Assembly (NCBI RefSeq): GCF_018531465.1
Contig: NZ_JAHDTF010000008.1
Span: forward strand, 234,825 to 298,824
DNA from: Sphaerisporangium fuscum
GTDB lineage: Bacteria; Actinomycetota; Actinomycetes; Streptosporangiales; Streptosporangiaceae
DNA length: 64,000 nucleotides
Direction of reading: 5' to 3'
Below are positions 7,490 through 16,361 of this stretch, piece by piece. A model generated the notes under the pieces. It was not told the origin of the DNA. It ran no database searches and saw only the letters and a program-made list of their open reading frames with translations. The position numbers and the translations under genes are program-made. Numbering within the stretch: position 1 is the first letter of the stretch; every line of letters starts with the position of its first letter.

Positions 7490-8782
7490 ATGTCGTTGAG
7501 TCGGCGAGGTGTGGTGGCGCTGGCGGTGAGCACGTTGGTGCTGGCGGCGTGCGGCGGCCAGGGAGGCGCCGGCGGTACGGCGGGCGGGCCGGCCTCCTCC
7601 GGCGGGAAGGTCACCGTGGAGTGGTGGAACATCTCCACCACCGAGCCGCTGAAGTCGTTCTGGGCGCAGAAGGTCAAGGAGTACCAGGCCGCGCACCCGA
7701 ACGTGACGATCAAGAACGTCCCGATCGAGAACGAGGCCTTCAAGGCGAAGATCGCTACCGCCACCCAGTCGGGCAAGACGCCCGACATCTACACCACCTG
7801 GGGCGGCGGCGTGCTGAAACAGCAGGTCGACGCCGGACTGGTCAAGGATCTCTCCTCCGAGGCCGCGACCTGGATCGCCGACTTCACCACGGCCGCCCTC
7901 CAGGCCTACCAGTTCGACGCCAAGACCTACGGGATCCCCACCGACATCGGCATGGTGGGGTTCTGGTACAACAAGGCGCTGTTCGCCAAGGCCGGAGTCA
8001 CCACGCCCCCGACGACCTGGGCCGAGTTCCTCGACGTCGTCAAGAAGCTCAAGGCGGCGGGCATCACGCCGATCGCCCTGGCCGGCAAGGAGAAGTGGCC
8101 CGGGCACTACTACTGGGCCTACCTCGCCATGCGGGTCGCCGGCCTGGACGCGCTCAAGCAGGCCGCCGTCGACCACGACTTCACCAAGCCCGGCTTCGTC
8201 GCCGCCGGCGCCCACCTGAAGGAGCTCGTCGACCTGCAGCCGTTCCAGAAGGGCTTCCTCGGCGCCGCCTACTCCACCCCCGACGGCCAGGCGGCGACCA
8301 TGGGCAACGGCAAGGCGGCCATCGAGCTGATGGGCCAGTGGGCGCCCACCGTCGAGAAGGACGCCGGCAAGGGCATCGGCAAGGACCTCGGCTTCTTCCC
8401 CTTCCCCACGGTGGAGGGCGGCAAGGGCTCGGCCGGTGACGTCTTCGGCGGCGGCGGAGGGTACGCGATCGGGGCCGGCGCGCCCAAGGAGGCGGTCGAC
8501 TTCCTGAAGTTCATCTCCAGCAAGGAGGTGCACCGCCAGGCCGTGGAGACCGGGGCCGTCCTGCCGGTGCTCAAGGGCGAGGAGGACGCCGTCAAGGACC
8601 CGAACCTGGCCGTGGTGGCCAAGGCCCTCGCGGGCGCCAGCGGGTTCCAGCTCTACCTCGACCAGGCCTACCCGCCGGCCGTGGGCCAGGAGGTCAACGA
8701 CAGCGTGGCCGCGCTCATCGCCGGCTCCAAGAGCCCCGAGCAGGTCACCCAGGCCATCACCGAGACGGCCAAGAACGAATAG
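7490..8782 (+). CDS. extracellular sugar-binding lipoprotein of an ABC importer
   Basis: 430 aa with ATG preceded by AGGAAGG. The lipoprotein signal has a clear lipobox (VLAAC, Cys near residue 21) and a Gly/Ser-rich linker. The rest is a family 1 solute-binding protein: VTVEWWNISTTEPLKSFW, FKAKIATATQSGKTPDIYTTWGGG, YGIPTDIGMVGFWYNKALFAKAG, and the late AFGGGGGYAIGAGAPKEA-type segment followed by FLKFISSKE. It captures mono- or oligosaccharides outside the membrane for the two permeases that follow. The LacI-type site upstream and the flanking GH genes suggest its ligand is a product of GH30. Confidence 0.92.
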   Translation: MSLSRRGVVALAVSTLVLAACGGQGGAGGTAGGPASSGGKVTVEWWNISTTEPLKSFWAQKVKEYQAAHPNVTIKNVPIENEAFKAKIATATQSGKTPDIYTTWGGGVLKQQVDAGLVKDLSSEAATWIADFTTAALQAYQFDAKTYGIPTDIGMVGFWYNKALFAKAGVTTPPTTWAEFLDVVKKLKAAGITPIALAGKEKWPGHYYWAYLAMRVAGLDALKQAAVDHDFTKPGFVAAGAHLKELVDLQPFQKGFLGAAYSTPDGQAATMGNGKAAIELMGQWAPTVEKDAGKGIGKDLGFFPFPTVEGGKGSAGDVFGGGGGYAIGAGAPKEAVDFLKFISSKEVHRQAVETGAVLPVLKGEEDAVKDPNLAVVAKALAGASGFQLYLDQAYPPAVGQEVNDSVAALIAGSKSPEQVTQAITETAKNE

Positions 8783-8887
8783 GGACGCGCCCCGGAGGGT
8801 CCCCGCCGGGCAGGCGGCGGGGACCGCGCGCGGTCATGAGGAACGGGACGGACGGACGTCCGGGCCCGCGGGCGGGAGTGGAGCGAG

Positions 8888-9889
8888 ATGACACGTCCGG
8901 CGCTGACGGATGCACCACCGCGGGCGGTGGCGGGGCCGCCGCGAAGAACCGGGCGGCCGGTCGCGCCGTCCGCGCGCCGCCGCAGGTTCGGGACCCTGGT
9001 CACGATCACGCTGTTCGTCCTGCCGGCGCTGGTGCTGTTCGGGCTGCTGGTGCTGGCGCCGATCGCCGTCGCGGCGTACACGAGCCTGTTCAAGTGGAAC
9101 GGCCTCGGCGGCCTGCCGACGGACTTCGTCGGGCTGGACAACTTCACCCGCATGTTCGCCGACGAGGTCTTCATCGGAGACCTGCGGCACGGCGCCCTGC
9201 TCATCGTGCTGTCACTGGTGATCCAGCTGCCGCTGTCGCTGGCCCTGGCGATGCTTCTGAACCAGAAGATGCGCGGGCGGGCGTTCTACCGGCTGCTCTT
9301 CTTCGCGCCGTACGTGCTGTCCGAGGTGATCACCGGCGTCCTGTTCGGCATGATCCTCTCGCCGGACGAGGGGCTGGCCAACCAGATCCTCTCCGCGGCC
9401 GGGCTCTCGTCGCTGCAGTCGACCTGGCTCGCCGACCCGGACACGGTCATGATGTCGCTGTTCCTCGTGATGACGTGGAAGTACTTCGGCTTCCACATGA
9501 TCCTCTACCTGGCCGGGCGGCAGGGGATCCCGAAGGAACTCGGCGAGGCCGCCGCGATCGACGGCGCCGGCAGCTGGCAGCAGTTCCGGTACGTCACGCT
9601 GCCGCTGCTCGGGCCGACGATCCGCATCAGCGTCTTCCTGTCGGTCATCGGGGCGATCCAATTGTTCGACCTGGTGTGGGTGCTGACCGCCGGCGGCCCC
9701 ATCCACTCCTCCGAGACCATGGCCGTCACCATGTTCCAGTTCGGTTTCAAGCGGTCCCAGCTCGGCTACGGCAGCGCGATCAGCGTGGTCATGTTCCTCA
9801 TCAGCATGGTCTTCGCGCTCGGCTACCAGCGGTTCGTCCTGCGCCGCGACACTCAAGGAGCGATCACTTCCATGGGAGACCAGCGATGA
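8888..9889 (+). CDS. sugar ABC transporter permease (MalF/UgpA type)
   Basis: 333 aa, ATG with GGAGTGGAG before it. After a basic cytoplasmic N-terminus there are six predicted membrane spans, beginning FGTLVTITLFVLPALVLFG and ending with SVVMFLISMVFALGYQRF. The EAA loop that docks on the ATPase reads GEAAAIDGAGSWQQFRYVTLPLL (about 220-245). Its stop overlaps the start of the next permease (ATGA). No ATPase gene lies nearby; in actinomycetes such importers use the shared ATPase MsiK. Confidence 0.92.
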   Translation: MTRPALTDAPPRAVAGPPRRTGRPVAPSARRRRFGTLVTITLFVLPALVLFGLLVLAPIAVAAYTSLFKWNGLGGLPTDFVGLDNFTRMFADEVFIGDLRHGALLIVLSLVIQLPLSLALAMLLNQKMRGRAFYRLLFFAPYVLSEVITGVLFGMILSPDEGLANQILSAAGLSSLQSTWLADPDTVMMSLFLVMTWKYFGFHMILYLAGRQGIPKELGEAAAIDGAGSWQQFRYVTLPLLGPTIRISVFLSVIGAIQLFDLVWVLTAGGPIHSSETMAVTMFQFGFKRSQLGYGSAISVVMFLISMVFALGYQRFVLRRDTQGAITSMGDQR

Positions 9890-10755
9890 GCGCGCCCGCT
9901 CGTACGGCCGGCCACGTCCGCCCGCGTGCCCGGCGCTCCTGGGCGAGGTCCCTGGCCCTGCACACCGTCGTGATCGTCATCGCCGCGTTCGTGATCGTGC
10001 CGCTGCTGTTCGCGCTGGTGGGCGGGTTCAAGGACACCAGCCAGCTGTCGACCAACCCGTTCGGCCCGCCCTCGCCGTGGGTCCCGGAGAACTACACCGT
10101 CCCGCTCTCCTCGGGGTCGTTCTGGCGGCAGCTGTTGAACAGCGTCCTGATCGCGCTCGCCACGACGCTCATCGTGGTCGGCCTGTCGGCGATGGCGGCG
10201 TTCGTGTTCGCGCGCTTCGCCTTCCGGGGCAGGGAATTCCTGTTCACGCTGTTCACGATGGGACTGATGTTCCCGTTCACCGTGGCCATCCTGCCGCTGT
10301 TCGTCCTGCTGCGCATGCTCGGGCTGCTGGACAACCCGCTCGGGGTGATCCTGCCGCAGGCGGCGTTCGGCCTGCCGATGACGATCATCATCCTGCGGTC
10401 GTTCTTCCGGACCATCCCCCGCGAGGTCGAGGAGGCCGCGACCATCGACGGCTGCACGAGCTTCGGCTTCTTCCTGCGCATCCTGCTGCCGATGGCCCGG
10501 CCCGCCCTCGCCACCGTGTCGGTGCTCGCGGTCGTGGCGAGCTGGAACAACTTCTTCCTGCCGCTGGTCGTCTTCAACGACCCCAACTGGTGGACCATCC
10601 CGCTCGGCGTCCAGCAGTTCTACGGCCAGTACTCCTCCGACACCGCGCGCATCCTCGCCTACGTCGTGCTCGCGATGGTGCCCGCCCTCGCGTTCTACTC
10701 CGTCGCCGAGCGGCAGCTCATCGGCGGCCTGACGGCAGGGGCGACGAAGGGCTGA
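9886..10755 (+). CDS. sugar ABC transporter permease (MalG/UgpE type)
   Basis: 289 aa; its ATG overlaps the previous stop, so the very long upstream frame is a shadow. Membrane spans start with LHTVVIVIAAFVIVPLLFAL; the EAA loop reads EEAATIDGCTSFGFFLRILLP (about 180-205), followed by SVLAVVASWNNFFLPLVVF, the MalG-like pattern. It pairs with the upstream permease to form the channel. The substrate is not shown by sequence. Confidence 0.92.
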   Translation: MSAPARTAGHVRPRARRSWARSLALHTVVIVIAAFVIVPLLFALVGGFKDTSQLSTNPFGPPSPWVPENYTVPLSSGSFWRQLLNSVLIALATTLIVVGLSAMAAFVFARFAFRGREFLFTLFTMGLMFPFTVAILPLFVLLRMLGLLDNPLGVILPQAAFGLPMTIIILRSFFRTIPREVEEAATIDGCTSFGFFLRILLPMARPALATVSVLAVVASWNNFFLPLVVFNDPNWWTIPLGVQQFYGQYSSDTARILAYVVLAMVPALAFYSVAERQLIGGLTAGATKG

Positions 10756-10782
10756 GCCCGCCGTCCGTCCCGTTTCCAAGAC

Positions 10783-10803
10783 GCCGGCCCGCCCAGGGCC
10801 GGC
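10783..10803 (+). terminator. hairpin between the permease and GH5 genes
   Basis: GCCGGCCC and GGGCCGGC form a perfect 8-base stem around GCCCA, 28 bases after the permease stop. There is no following U run. It may be a partial terminator or an mRNA-stabilising hairpin that lowers expression of GH5 relative to the importer. Confidence 0.45.
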
Positions 10804-10827
10804 GCGGCTTCCCTCGAAGGAGTGTCG

Positions 10828-12213
10828 ATGACGCTGCGGGTTTCAGGATCGAGCCTGGTGGACGAGGCCGGCGGCCCGGTGCGGCTGCGCGGCGTGGGCC
10901 TGGGCGGCTGGATGAACATGGAGAACTTCATCACCGGCTACCCGGCCAACGAGTCCGCCATGCGGGAGGCGGTCGGCGAGGTCCTGGGGGAGGAGCGGGC
11001 GGAGCTGTTCTTCGACCGCCTGCTGACCTCCTTCTTCGGGGAGCCGGACGCGGCCCTGCTGGCGGAGATGGGGGTCAACTGCGTCCGAATCCCGGTGAAC
11101 TACCATCACTTCGAGTCCGACGACCGGCCCATGGAGATCATCGAGGACGGGTTCCGGCACCTGGACCGGGTGATCGGCCTGCTCGGCGCGCACGGCATCT
11201 ACAGCGTGATCGACCTGCACGCCGTGCCGGGGGCGCAGAACCAGCACTGGCACTCCGACAATCCCACCCACGTGGCCTCCTTCTGGCGGCACCGGCACTT
11301 CCAGGACCGGGTGGTGCACCTGTGGGAGTTCATGGCCGACCGGTACAAGGACCACCGGTGGGTGGCGGGCTACAACCCGGTCAACGAGCCCGGCGACGTC
11401 GGCGGGCGGGTCGTGGGGCCGTTCTACGACCGGCTGGTGAAGGCGCTTCGCGCGGTCGACCCCTCGCACGTGCTGTTCCTGGACGGCAACACCTACTCCA
11501 CCGATTTCTCGATCTTCCGTGAGGTCTACGAGAACACCGTCTTCGTCTGCCACGACTACGCCCTGGCCGGCTTCGCGCACGGCGGGCCGTACCCCGGGTA
11601 CACGCGCGGGGAGTGGGTGGACCGGGCCCAGCTGGAGGCCACCTTCGAGCGGCGCACGGTCTTCCAGCGGGAGACCGGCACGCCGATCTGGGTGGGGGAG
11701 TTCGGCCCGGTCTACACGGGGGACGCCCGGGTGGACGGGCAGCGGTACCGGATCCTGCGCGACCAGCTGGAGATCTTCGACGCCCACCGGGCGGGCTGGT
11801 CGCTGTGGACCTACAAGGACGTCGGCCTGCAGGGCCTGGTGCACGCCGACCCCTCCGGGGACTACCTGTCCCGTTTCGGCGACTTCATCGCCAAGAAGCG
11901 CCGGCTGGGCGCCGATCGGTGGGGCTCGACGATGGAGGAGACCGCCGAGGCGCTGGCTCCGCTGTACCGGCTGCTGCAGAGCGAGTCCCCCTCGTGGAAC
12001 CCCTACCCCTGGGGCGCCCGCTACCAGACCGACGACCTCGTCCGGCACATCCTGATCGCGCAGGCGCTGCTGCCCGAGTACGCCGAACTGTTCCGCGGCC
12101 TGGACGACGAGCGACTGACCGCCCTGGCCGACTCCTTCGCCCTGGCCAACTGCGTCCGCCGCGCCCCGCTCATCGACCTCCTCACCGAGAACCTGTCCCG
12201 CCCCACCGCCTGA
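10828..12213 (+). CDS. cytoplasmic GH5-family glycoside hydrolase
   Basis: 461 aa. ATG at 10828 is chosen because GAAGGAG ends 5 bases before it; the GTG at 10822 lies within that ribosome site. There is no signal peptide, so it acts inside the cell. GH5 features include RLRGVGLGGWMNMENF, the CVRIPVNYHHF strand, SVIDLHAVPGAQNQHWH, GYNPVNEPGD with acid/base Glu187, and PIWVGEFGPV with nucleophile Glu291. The C-terminal 90 residues are helical. The fold matches exo-acting beta-glucanase-like GH5 members. It probably degrades imported oligosaccharides released by GH30. Confidence 0.85.
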   Translation: MTLRVSGSSLVDEAGGPVRLRGVGLGGWMNMENFITGYPANESAMREAVGEVLGEERAELFFDRLLTSFFGEPDAALLAEMGVNCVRIPVNYHHFESDDRPMEIIEDGFRHLDRVIGLLGAHGIYSVIDLHAVPGAQNQHWHSDNPTHVASFWRHRHFQDRVVHLWEFMADRYKDHRWVAGYNPVNEPGDVGGRVVGPFYDRLVKALRAVDPSHVLFLDGNTYSTDFSIFREVYENTVFVCHDYALAGFAHGGPYPGYTRGEWVDRAQLEATFERRTVFQRETGTPIWVGEFGPVYTGDARVDGQRYRILRDQLEIFDAHRAGWSLWTYKDVGLQGLVHADPSGDYLSRFGDFIAKKRRLGADRWGSTMEETAEALAPLYRLLQSESPSWNPYPWGARYQTDDLVRHILIAQALLPEYAELFRGLDDERLTALADSFALANCVRRAPLIDLLTENLSRPTA

Positions 12214-12295
12214 CGCGGGCTGGTCACAGTAAGCATTCGAATGACTTCACAATGCGCTGAAAGGTCTGCGGGATGACCGGTCGTAGAGTGAAGAT

Positions 12296-12526
12296 ATGGG
12301 CGTGCTCACTGTGCAGATCGACGCGAGGACAGAGAAAGCTCTGGCCGAACTGACCGCCGACGGCAGATCCATCACTGATGTCGTCCGTGAAGCTCTTCTC
12401 ATCGCCAGCCGCCTTCGCCGCATGGAGGTGGCCCGGCTTGAGGCCCAGGACCTGGCCGGCGACCCCGAGGAACTGGCAGAGCTAAAAGCCGTTCGCCGTG
12501 ATCTGGGAGAAGACTGTGCGTGGTGA
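12296..12526 (+). CDS. ribbon-helix-helix antitoxin (MazE/ParD-like)
   Basis: 76 aa. The N-terminal half reads as a ribbon-helix-helix DNA-binding domain: beta strand VLTVQIDARTEKALAEL, then GRSITDVVREALLIASRLRR. The acidic C-terminal half would bind the toxin. Its 3' end overlaps the toxin gene by 11 bases, as in many toxin-antitoxin operons. A perfect palindrome CATTCGAATG at 12234-12243 lies in the short upstream gap and could be its operator. Confidence 0.75.
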   Translation: MGVLTVQIDARTEKALAELTADGRSITDVVREALLIASRLRRMEVARLEAQDLAGDPEELAELKAVRRDLGEDCAW

Positions 12527-12773
12527 TGTATACCGCTTGCGCACAGCGATGGACGCGGTCGGCCATGAGCAGCGCGGCGAACGCTTCGCCGTACTTCTGC
12601 AGTCCGATGCGCTTACGTCATCCGAGTTGAACGGCAAGGCCACACGCGTCCTCGTGGACCAGCTGAAGGCCGTGGACACGTCGCGGCTCGGGGATTTCGC
12701 GGGGCGACTGGATCCGGCCGAGATGGAAGAGATCGATGAAGCGCTCCACGTCATGCTCGGCTTGCTGACCTGA
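12516..12773 (+). CDS. MazF/PemK-like toxin with internal deletion
   Basis: 85 aa from GTG at 12516. The start VRGDVYRLR and GHEQRGERFAVLLQSDAL match the first strands of MazF endoribonucleases, and ATRVLVDQLKAVDTSRLG plus the final helix match the last part. Between them, after TSSELNGK, about 25 residues are missing. That stretch normally reads like 'S..vVaPtSt....P..' and carries the catalytic Thr/Ser. Usual length is about 110 aa. The reading frame survives, so this looks like an in-frame deletion that leaves dimer parts but likely no RNase activity. Confidence 0.7.
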   Translation: MRGDVYRLRTAMDAVGHEQRGERFAVLLQSDALTSSELNGKATRVLVDQLKAVDTSRLGDFAGRLDPAEMEEIDEALHVMLGLLT

Positions 12774-12847
12774 GGGGGCGGCCGAAGGAGTGGTGCGAGT
12801 GGTCTCACCCGAGCGGCGGTTGAGACCTCGCAGTGAACACGGGTGGC

Positions 12848-13831
12848 TCACTGGGCCGGCTCGTGGGCGGGCCAGATGCCCATGGTCTTCCAGATCCGGA
12901 GGCTCAGGGGGTTGATCAGGCCGATCTCGGTGCAGAGTTCGCGGGTCCTGGCGAGGGAGGCGCGGGTCTGCGCGGCCGTTTCGGGGTTGTCGAGGTACAC
13001 CTCGCGGACGACGTCCTCGGGGATGGCGAACCTCCTGATCATGGCGCCGGGCGGCGACAGCATGACCCTCGCCATGATGCCGAGGATGACCGGGGCGATC
13101 AGCGAGAGGGCCAGGCGCCGGGCGCGGGGGAGGGCGGGCACGCGGCGGCGCAGGTAGTGGCGGGCGAACGAGATGTGCCTGGCCTCCTCGGCCACGTGGA
13201 TCCGGATGATCGCCTCCTCCAGCGGGTGGCGCACCCGGCCTTCCTTGAGCATCCGGCGCTGGACGTGGTCGATGGGGTCCTCGCCGCCGAGGACGAAGAC
13301 GAAGAACAGCTCGGTGGAGATGAGCGGGATCCACGGCACGACCTGGGCCATCAGGCTGAGGTGCCGGGGCATGCCGCGGATGGGGAGCTTCGTGCGGTTG
13401 ACGAACTCCTGGAACATCATCCCGTGATGTCCCTCTTCGATGGTCTCGTGGTAGACGTACCGGAACTCCGGTGAGCCGTTCGGGAGCCGGTAGGCGTAGT
13501 TGAGCAGCCCCCGCTTCAGCAGGTTCTCGAACTGGAGGCCGATCTTCATCGCGGTCGCCACCCGCCACAGGCCGATCCGGGCCCGGACCTCCTGCGGCTG
13601 CGCCCGGTACCAAGGGTGGGACCCGAGGGCGTCGACCAGCGGCATCTCCCACCGGGGATCGGTCTGGACGACCGCGAACTCCGGGTCGTCCCACGGGATG
13701 TCGACGTACGGCTCCCAGTGCTTGTCGACCGAGGCCTTCGACAGGCGCTCGATCACCGTCTCGTAGGCCCGCTGGGCGGCGGCCTCGCCGTCGTGTCGCG
13801 TTTCCGGAGTGTGATCCCTGGCGACCGTCAT
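12848..13831 (-). CDS. AurF-type diiron oxygenase/oxidase family protein
   Basis: 327 aa. Start ATG at 13831 is preferred because GGGAG lies 7 bases before it. The protein is all-helical with ferritin-like diiron motifs: YHETIEEGHHGMMFQEF (ExxEGHH) and IHVAEEARHISFARHY (EExxH), with another Glu in the GLQFENLLKRG helix. This matches the p-aminobenzoate N-oxygenase AurF family (DUF3066-like), whose members oxidise amines or act on unknown substrates. There are no biosynthetic partners nearby. It sits 102 bases downstream of the sensor kinase on the same strand and could share its transcript. Confidence 0.8.
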   Translation of the reverse strand: MTVARDHTPETRHDGEAAAQRAYETVIERLSKASVDKHWEPYVDIPWDDPEFAVVQTDPRWEMPLVDALGSHPWYRAQPQEVRARIGLWRVATAMKIGLQFENLLKRGLLNYAYRLPNGSPEFRYVYHETIEEGHHGMMFQEFVNRTKLPIRGMPRHLSLMAQVVPWIPLISTELFFVFVLGGEDPIDHVQRRMLKEGRVRHPLEEAIIRIHVAEEARHISFARHYLRRRVPALPRARRLALSLIAPVILGIMARVMLSPPGAMIRRFAIPEDVVREVYLDNPETAAQTRASLARTRELCTEIGLINPLSLRIWKTMGIWPAHEPAQ

Positions 13832-13933
13832 CGCGCACTCCCATCGCATCGCCCGGAAGACAATTGTACGGGCGATCCAATAGCGCGGAAAGGCCACATC
13901 TCCATGTCCGCCGCCGTCCGCGCCGGGCCCGCA

Positions 13934-15298
13934 TCAGCTCGGCCGTCGTACGGCGAGGAGGGGCATCCGCAGGACGAACCGGGCGCCCTTCGGGGAGTCC
14001 TCGATCCTGAGGGTGCCGCCGTGCTGCTCGGCGACGTCCCTGGCGATCGCCAGCCCGAGGCCGGTGCCCGCCTTGTCCCGCTCCCTCGCCTCCTGCAGGC
14101 GGGTGAAGCGCTGGAAGACGATCTCGCGGTGCTCCGGCGCGACGCCCTCACCGTCGTCGATCACCTCCAGCTCCGCGTGGTCGTTCCCCCGCCGGGCCGT
14201 GATCGTGATCGTCGAGGTCGCGTGCCGCTCGGCGTTGTCCAGCAGGTTGGTGAGCAGGCGGACGAGCTGGAGCCGGTCGCCGCAGACCACCACGCCGGGC
14301 TGGAGGTCGAGCACGATGCGCTTGCCCCGGAAACGACGGCCGACCTCGGTGCGCACCAGCTCGGCGAGGTTGATGTACTCCCGGCTGACCTTCGCGCCCG
14401 CGTCGAGCCGCGCGATCACCAGCAGGTCGGTCACGATCGCCTGGAGGCGGTCGAGGCTCAGCAGCTGCGCCTCGGACATCTTGATCCAGTCGGTGTCCTC
14501 GGGGTGCATCAGCGCCTCCTCCACCTGCGTGCGCATGGCGGTGATGGGGCTGCGCAGGTCGTGGCCCGCGTCGGAGGCGAAGCGCCGCTGCCGTTCCACC
14601 GCCTCCTGCAGGCGGTCCAGCGTCTGGTTCACGGTCTCGGCCAGGTTGCCGATCTCGTCGTGGTGCGGGGACGGGGTCACGCGGCGGCTGAGGTCGGAGG
14701 CGGTGATCTCGGCGAGCTCCCGCCGCACGGTGTCCACGGGCGCCAGGGACCGGCGGACGATGCGGTAGGTGCCGAAGGCCGTGGCCGCGACCAGGAGCAC
14801 CGAGCCGCCGAGGAGCATCCCGACCAGCCGGAGGTCGACGTACCACGGGATGACCGGGGCGGCCGCCTCGATGAACCAGTCGCCCTCGGGCCGGTACACC
14901 CGTGCCGCCGTCACCAGCATGCACGTGTCCTGGTACCCGGGCACCGGCACGTTGCAGAGGATCTTGTGGATCTCGATCTGCCCCACCGCCGGTGCGAACT
15001 TCACGACGGGCGCACGGCCGGCGGCCTCCTGGGTGGCGGAGACGACGCGGCCGTGCTCGTCGAGGACCTGGACGATCACATCCTTCTGCGGGGGCAGCAG
15101 GCGCGGGAGAGCGCCCAGCCTGATCAGGCGGGTGACGTTGAGGTCGACGAGCAGGACCTCGTGCAGCCGCTGGTTCAACGCCACGTTCCGGGTGCCGGCG
15201 AGGACGAGCAGGCTCACGCAGGCGCACGCCACTGCCGTGACGGCGCCGGCGACCAACGTCAGCCGAGCCCGTACGGAGCAGTCGCGCCCGAGCCTCAC
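13934..15298 (-). CDS. orphan membrane sensor histidine kinase
   Basis: 454 aa. Two transmembrane helices (about 11-35 and 156-180) flank an extracytoplasmic sensor of about 120 residues with Cys115 and Cys126, which could form a disulphide. A HAMP segment follows (RSLAPVDTVRRELAEI...), then HisKA with phospho-acceptor His246 in ASDAGHDLRSPI. The HATPase domain has N box NLLDNAERHA, G1 VIDDGEGV, F box FQRFTRL and G2 GTGLGLAIA. It is complete, but no response regulator gene is beside it, so its partner must be elsewhere. The signal is unknown. Confidence 0.9.
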   Translation of the reverse strand: MRLGRDCSVRARLTLVAGAVTAVACACVSLLVLAGTRNVALNQRLHEVLLVDLNVTRLIRLGALPRLLPPQKDVIVQVLDEHGRVVSATQEAAGRAPVVKFAPAVGQIEIHKILCNVPVPGYQDTCMLVTAARVYRPEGDWFIEAAAPVIPWYVDLRLVGMLLGGSVLLVAATAFGTYRIVRRSLAPVDTVRRELAEITASDLSRRVTPSPHHDEIGNLAETVNQTLDRLQEAVERQRRFASDAGHDLRSPITAMRTQVEEALMHPEDTDWIKMSEAQLLSLDRLQAIVTDLLVIARLDAGAKVSREYINLAELVRTEVGRRFRGKRIVLDLQPGVVVCGDRLQLVRLLTNLLDNAERHATSTITITARRGNDHAELEVIDDGEGVAPEHREIVFQRFTRLQEARERDKAGTGLGLAIARDVAEQHGGTLRIEDSPKGARFVLRMPLLAVRRPS

Positions 15299-15380
15299 CG
15301 CGCCCCCCTGTCCGCCTCGTAGATCACCTTAAAACGGAGTCTGTCGAGGTCGGAGCAGTGAAAGGGCAAGGTGTCAGAAA

Positions 15381-16361
15381 CTATGGATCAAGGACATGCA
15401 GCGTGAGGGGGGCCTGGTTCAGCGTCCTGGCTCCGTTCGCGGTGCATTCCACCACATCTCCCACCCGCGCACCGTAAAGCTCCGGAACGTGGATGGCGGG
15501 CGCGATCGTCACCGTCATGCCCGGGGCGAGCACCGTGGGATCGTCCGGGGTCAGCCACGGAGCCTCCCGGCGGTCCAGGCCCACGCCGTGGCCGGTGCCC
15601 CGCTCGGCGTAGCGGCCGAAACCGCTCTCGTCGAGCACGGTCCACGCGGCGGCGTCGACCTCGGCGGCCGTCACCCCCGGCCGTACGGCCTCGATGGCGG
15701 CCGCCCGGGCCAGGAGCAGCACGGCGTGCAGCGCGTCGAAGTCCTCGGGCGGCTCGGCCACGACGAACGCCCGGCTGGCGTGCGCGTGGTAGCCGTCGTG
15801 CTGCGCGGTCACCTGGATGGTGACCGCGTCGCCGGGGTTGATGACCCTCGGGCCCGGCTTGTGCTCGGGACGCGCGGTGTTCTCCCCGGCCGCCACCACG
15901 ACCGAGACCTGCTCGCCCGTCCACGGCATGCTGGCCAGCCGCACGGCCATGTCCGACTCCGCCGCGCCGAACCAGGACATCCTGGCCGCCGCGCGGAAGA
16001 CCCGGTCGGCGGCGGTCGCGGCCCGCTCGATGGCGGCGAGCTCCTCCGGCCGCTTGCGGATCCGCAGCGGGTCCAGCACGCGGGACGCCAGCACCAGGTC
16101 CGCCTCCACGCCCAGCGCGAACAGCTCGTGCACCCGCATCTCGGTGTCCACGCCGACCCGACCCGCCCCCGGCGGCACCAGCGCGGCCGCCTCGGCGGCG
16201 TCGGCGGCGAACACCGGCGGCAGACCGGGGACCAGGACCAGGAACCCCGAGGTGTCGTGGCCCACGACATATCGCAGGCCCAGGGACGGACGCAGTATCA
16301 GCGCGTCGAGCCTCGCCGCGGCCATCCCATCGAGGACGGCTGCCAGGACCTCCCCGGTCAT
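15381..16361 (-). CDS. M24-fold protein without the metal site (creatinase/prolidase-like)
   Basis: 326 aa. ATG overlaps the oppF stop (ATGA); the longer frame upstream is not used. The N-terminal creatinase-like domain (about 1-105) leads via DPLRIRKRPEELAAIERA into the pita-bread domain. His258 in GTGHGVGL is kept, but other M24 metal ligands are changed: Gln183 for Asp, His194 for Asp, Ala287 for Glu and Gly301 for Glu. Creatinase is an M24 member that works without metal, so this may be a metal-free hydrolase or a binding protein. As the last gene of the peptide-transport operon it likely acts on, or senses, an imported peptide-like compound. Confidence 0.8.
   Translation of the reverse strand: MTGEVLAAVLDGMAAARLDALILRPSLGLRYVVGHDTSGFLVLVPGLPPVFAADAAEAAALVPPGAGRVGVDTEMRVHELFALGVEADLVLASRVLDPLRIRKRPEELAAIERAATAADRVFRAAARMSWFGAAESDMAVRLASMPWTGEQVSVVVAAGENTARPEHKPGPRVINPGDAVTIQVTAQHDGYHAHASRAFVVAEPPEDFDALHAVLLLARAAAIEAVRPGVTAAEVDAAAWTVLDESGFGRYAERGTGHGVGLDRREAPWLTPDDPTVLAPGMTVTIAPAIHVPELYGARVGDVVECTANGARTLNQAPLTLHVLDP

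Noticed and set aside
12848..15298. Part of a biosynthetic gene cluster
   Set aside because: The AurF-type protein alone is not enough; no synthase, carrier or tailoring genes lie nearby.
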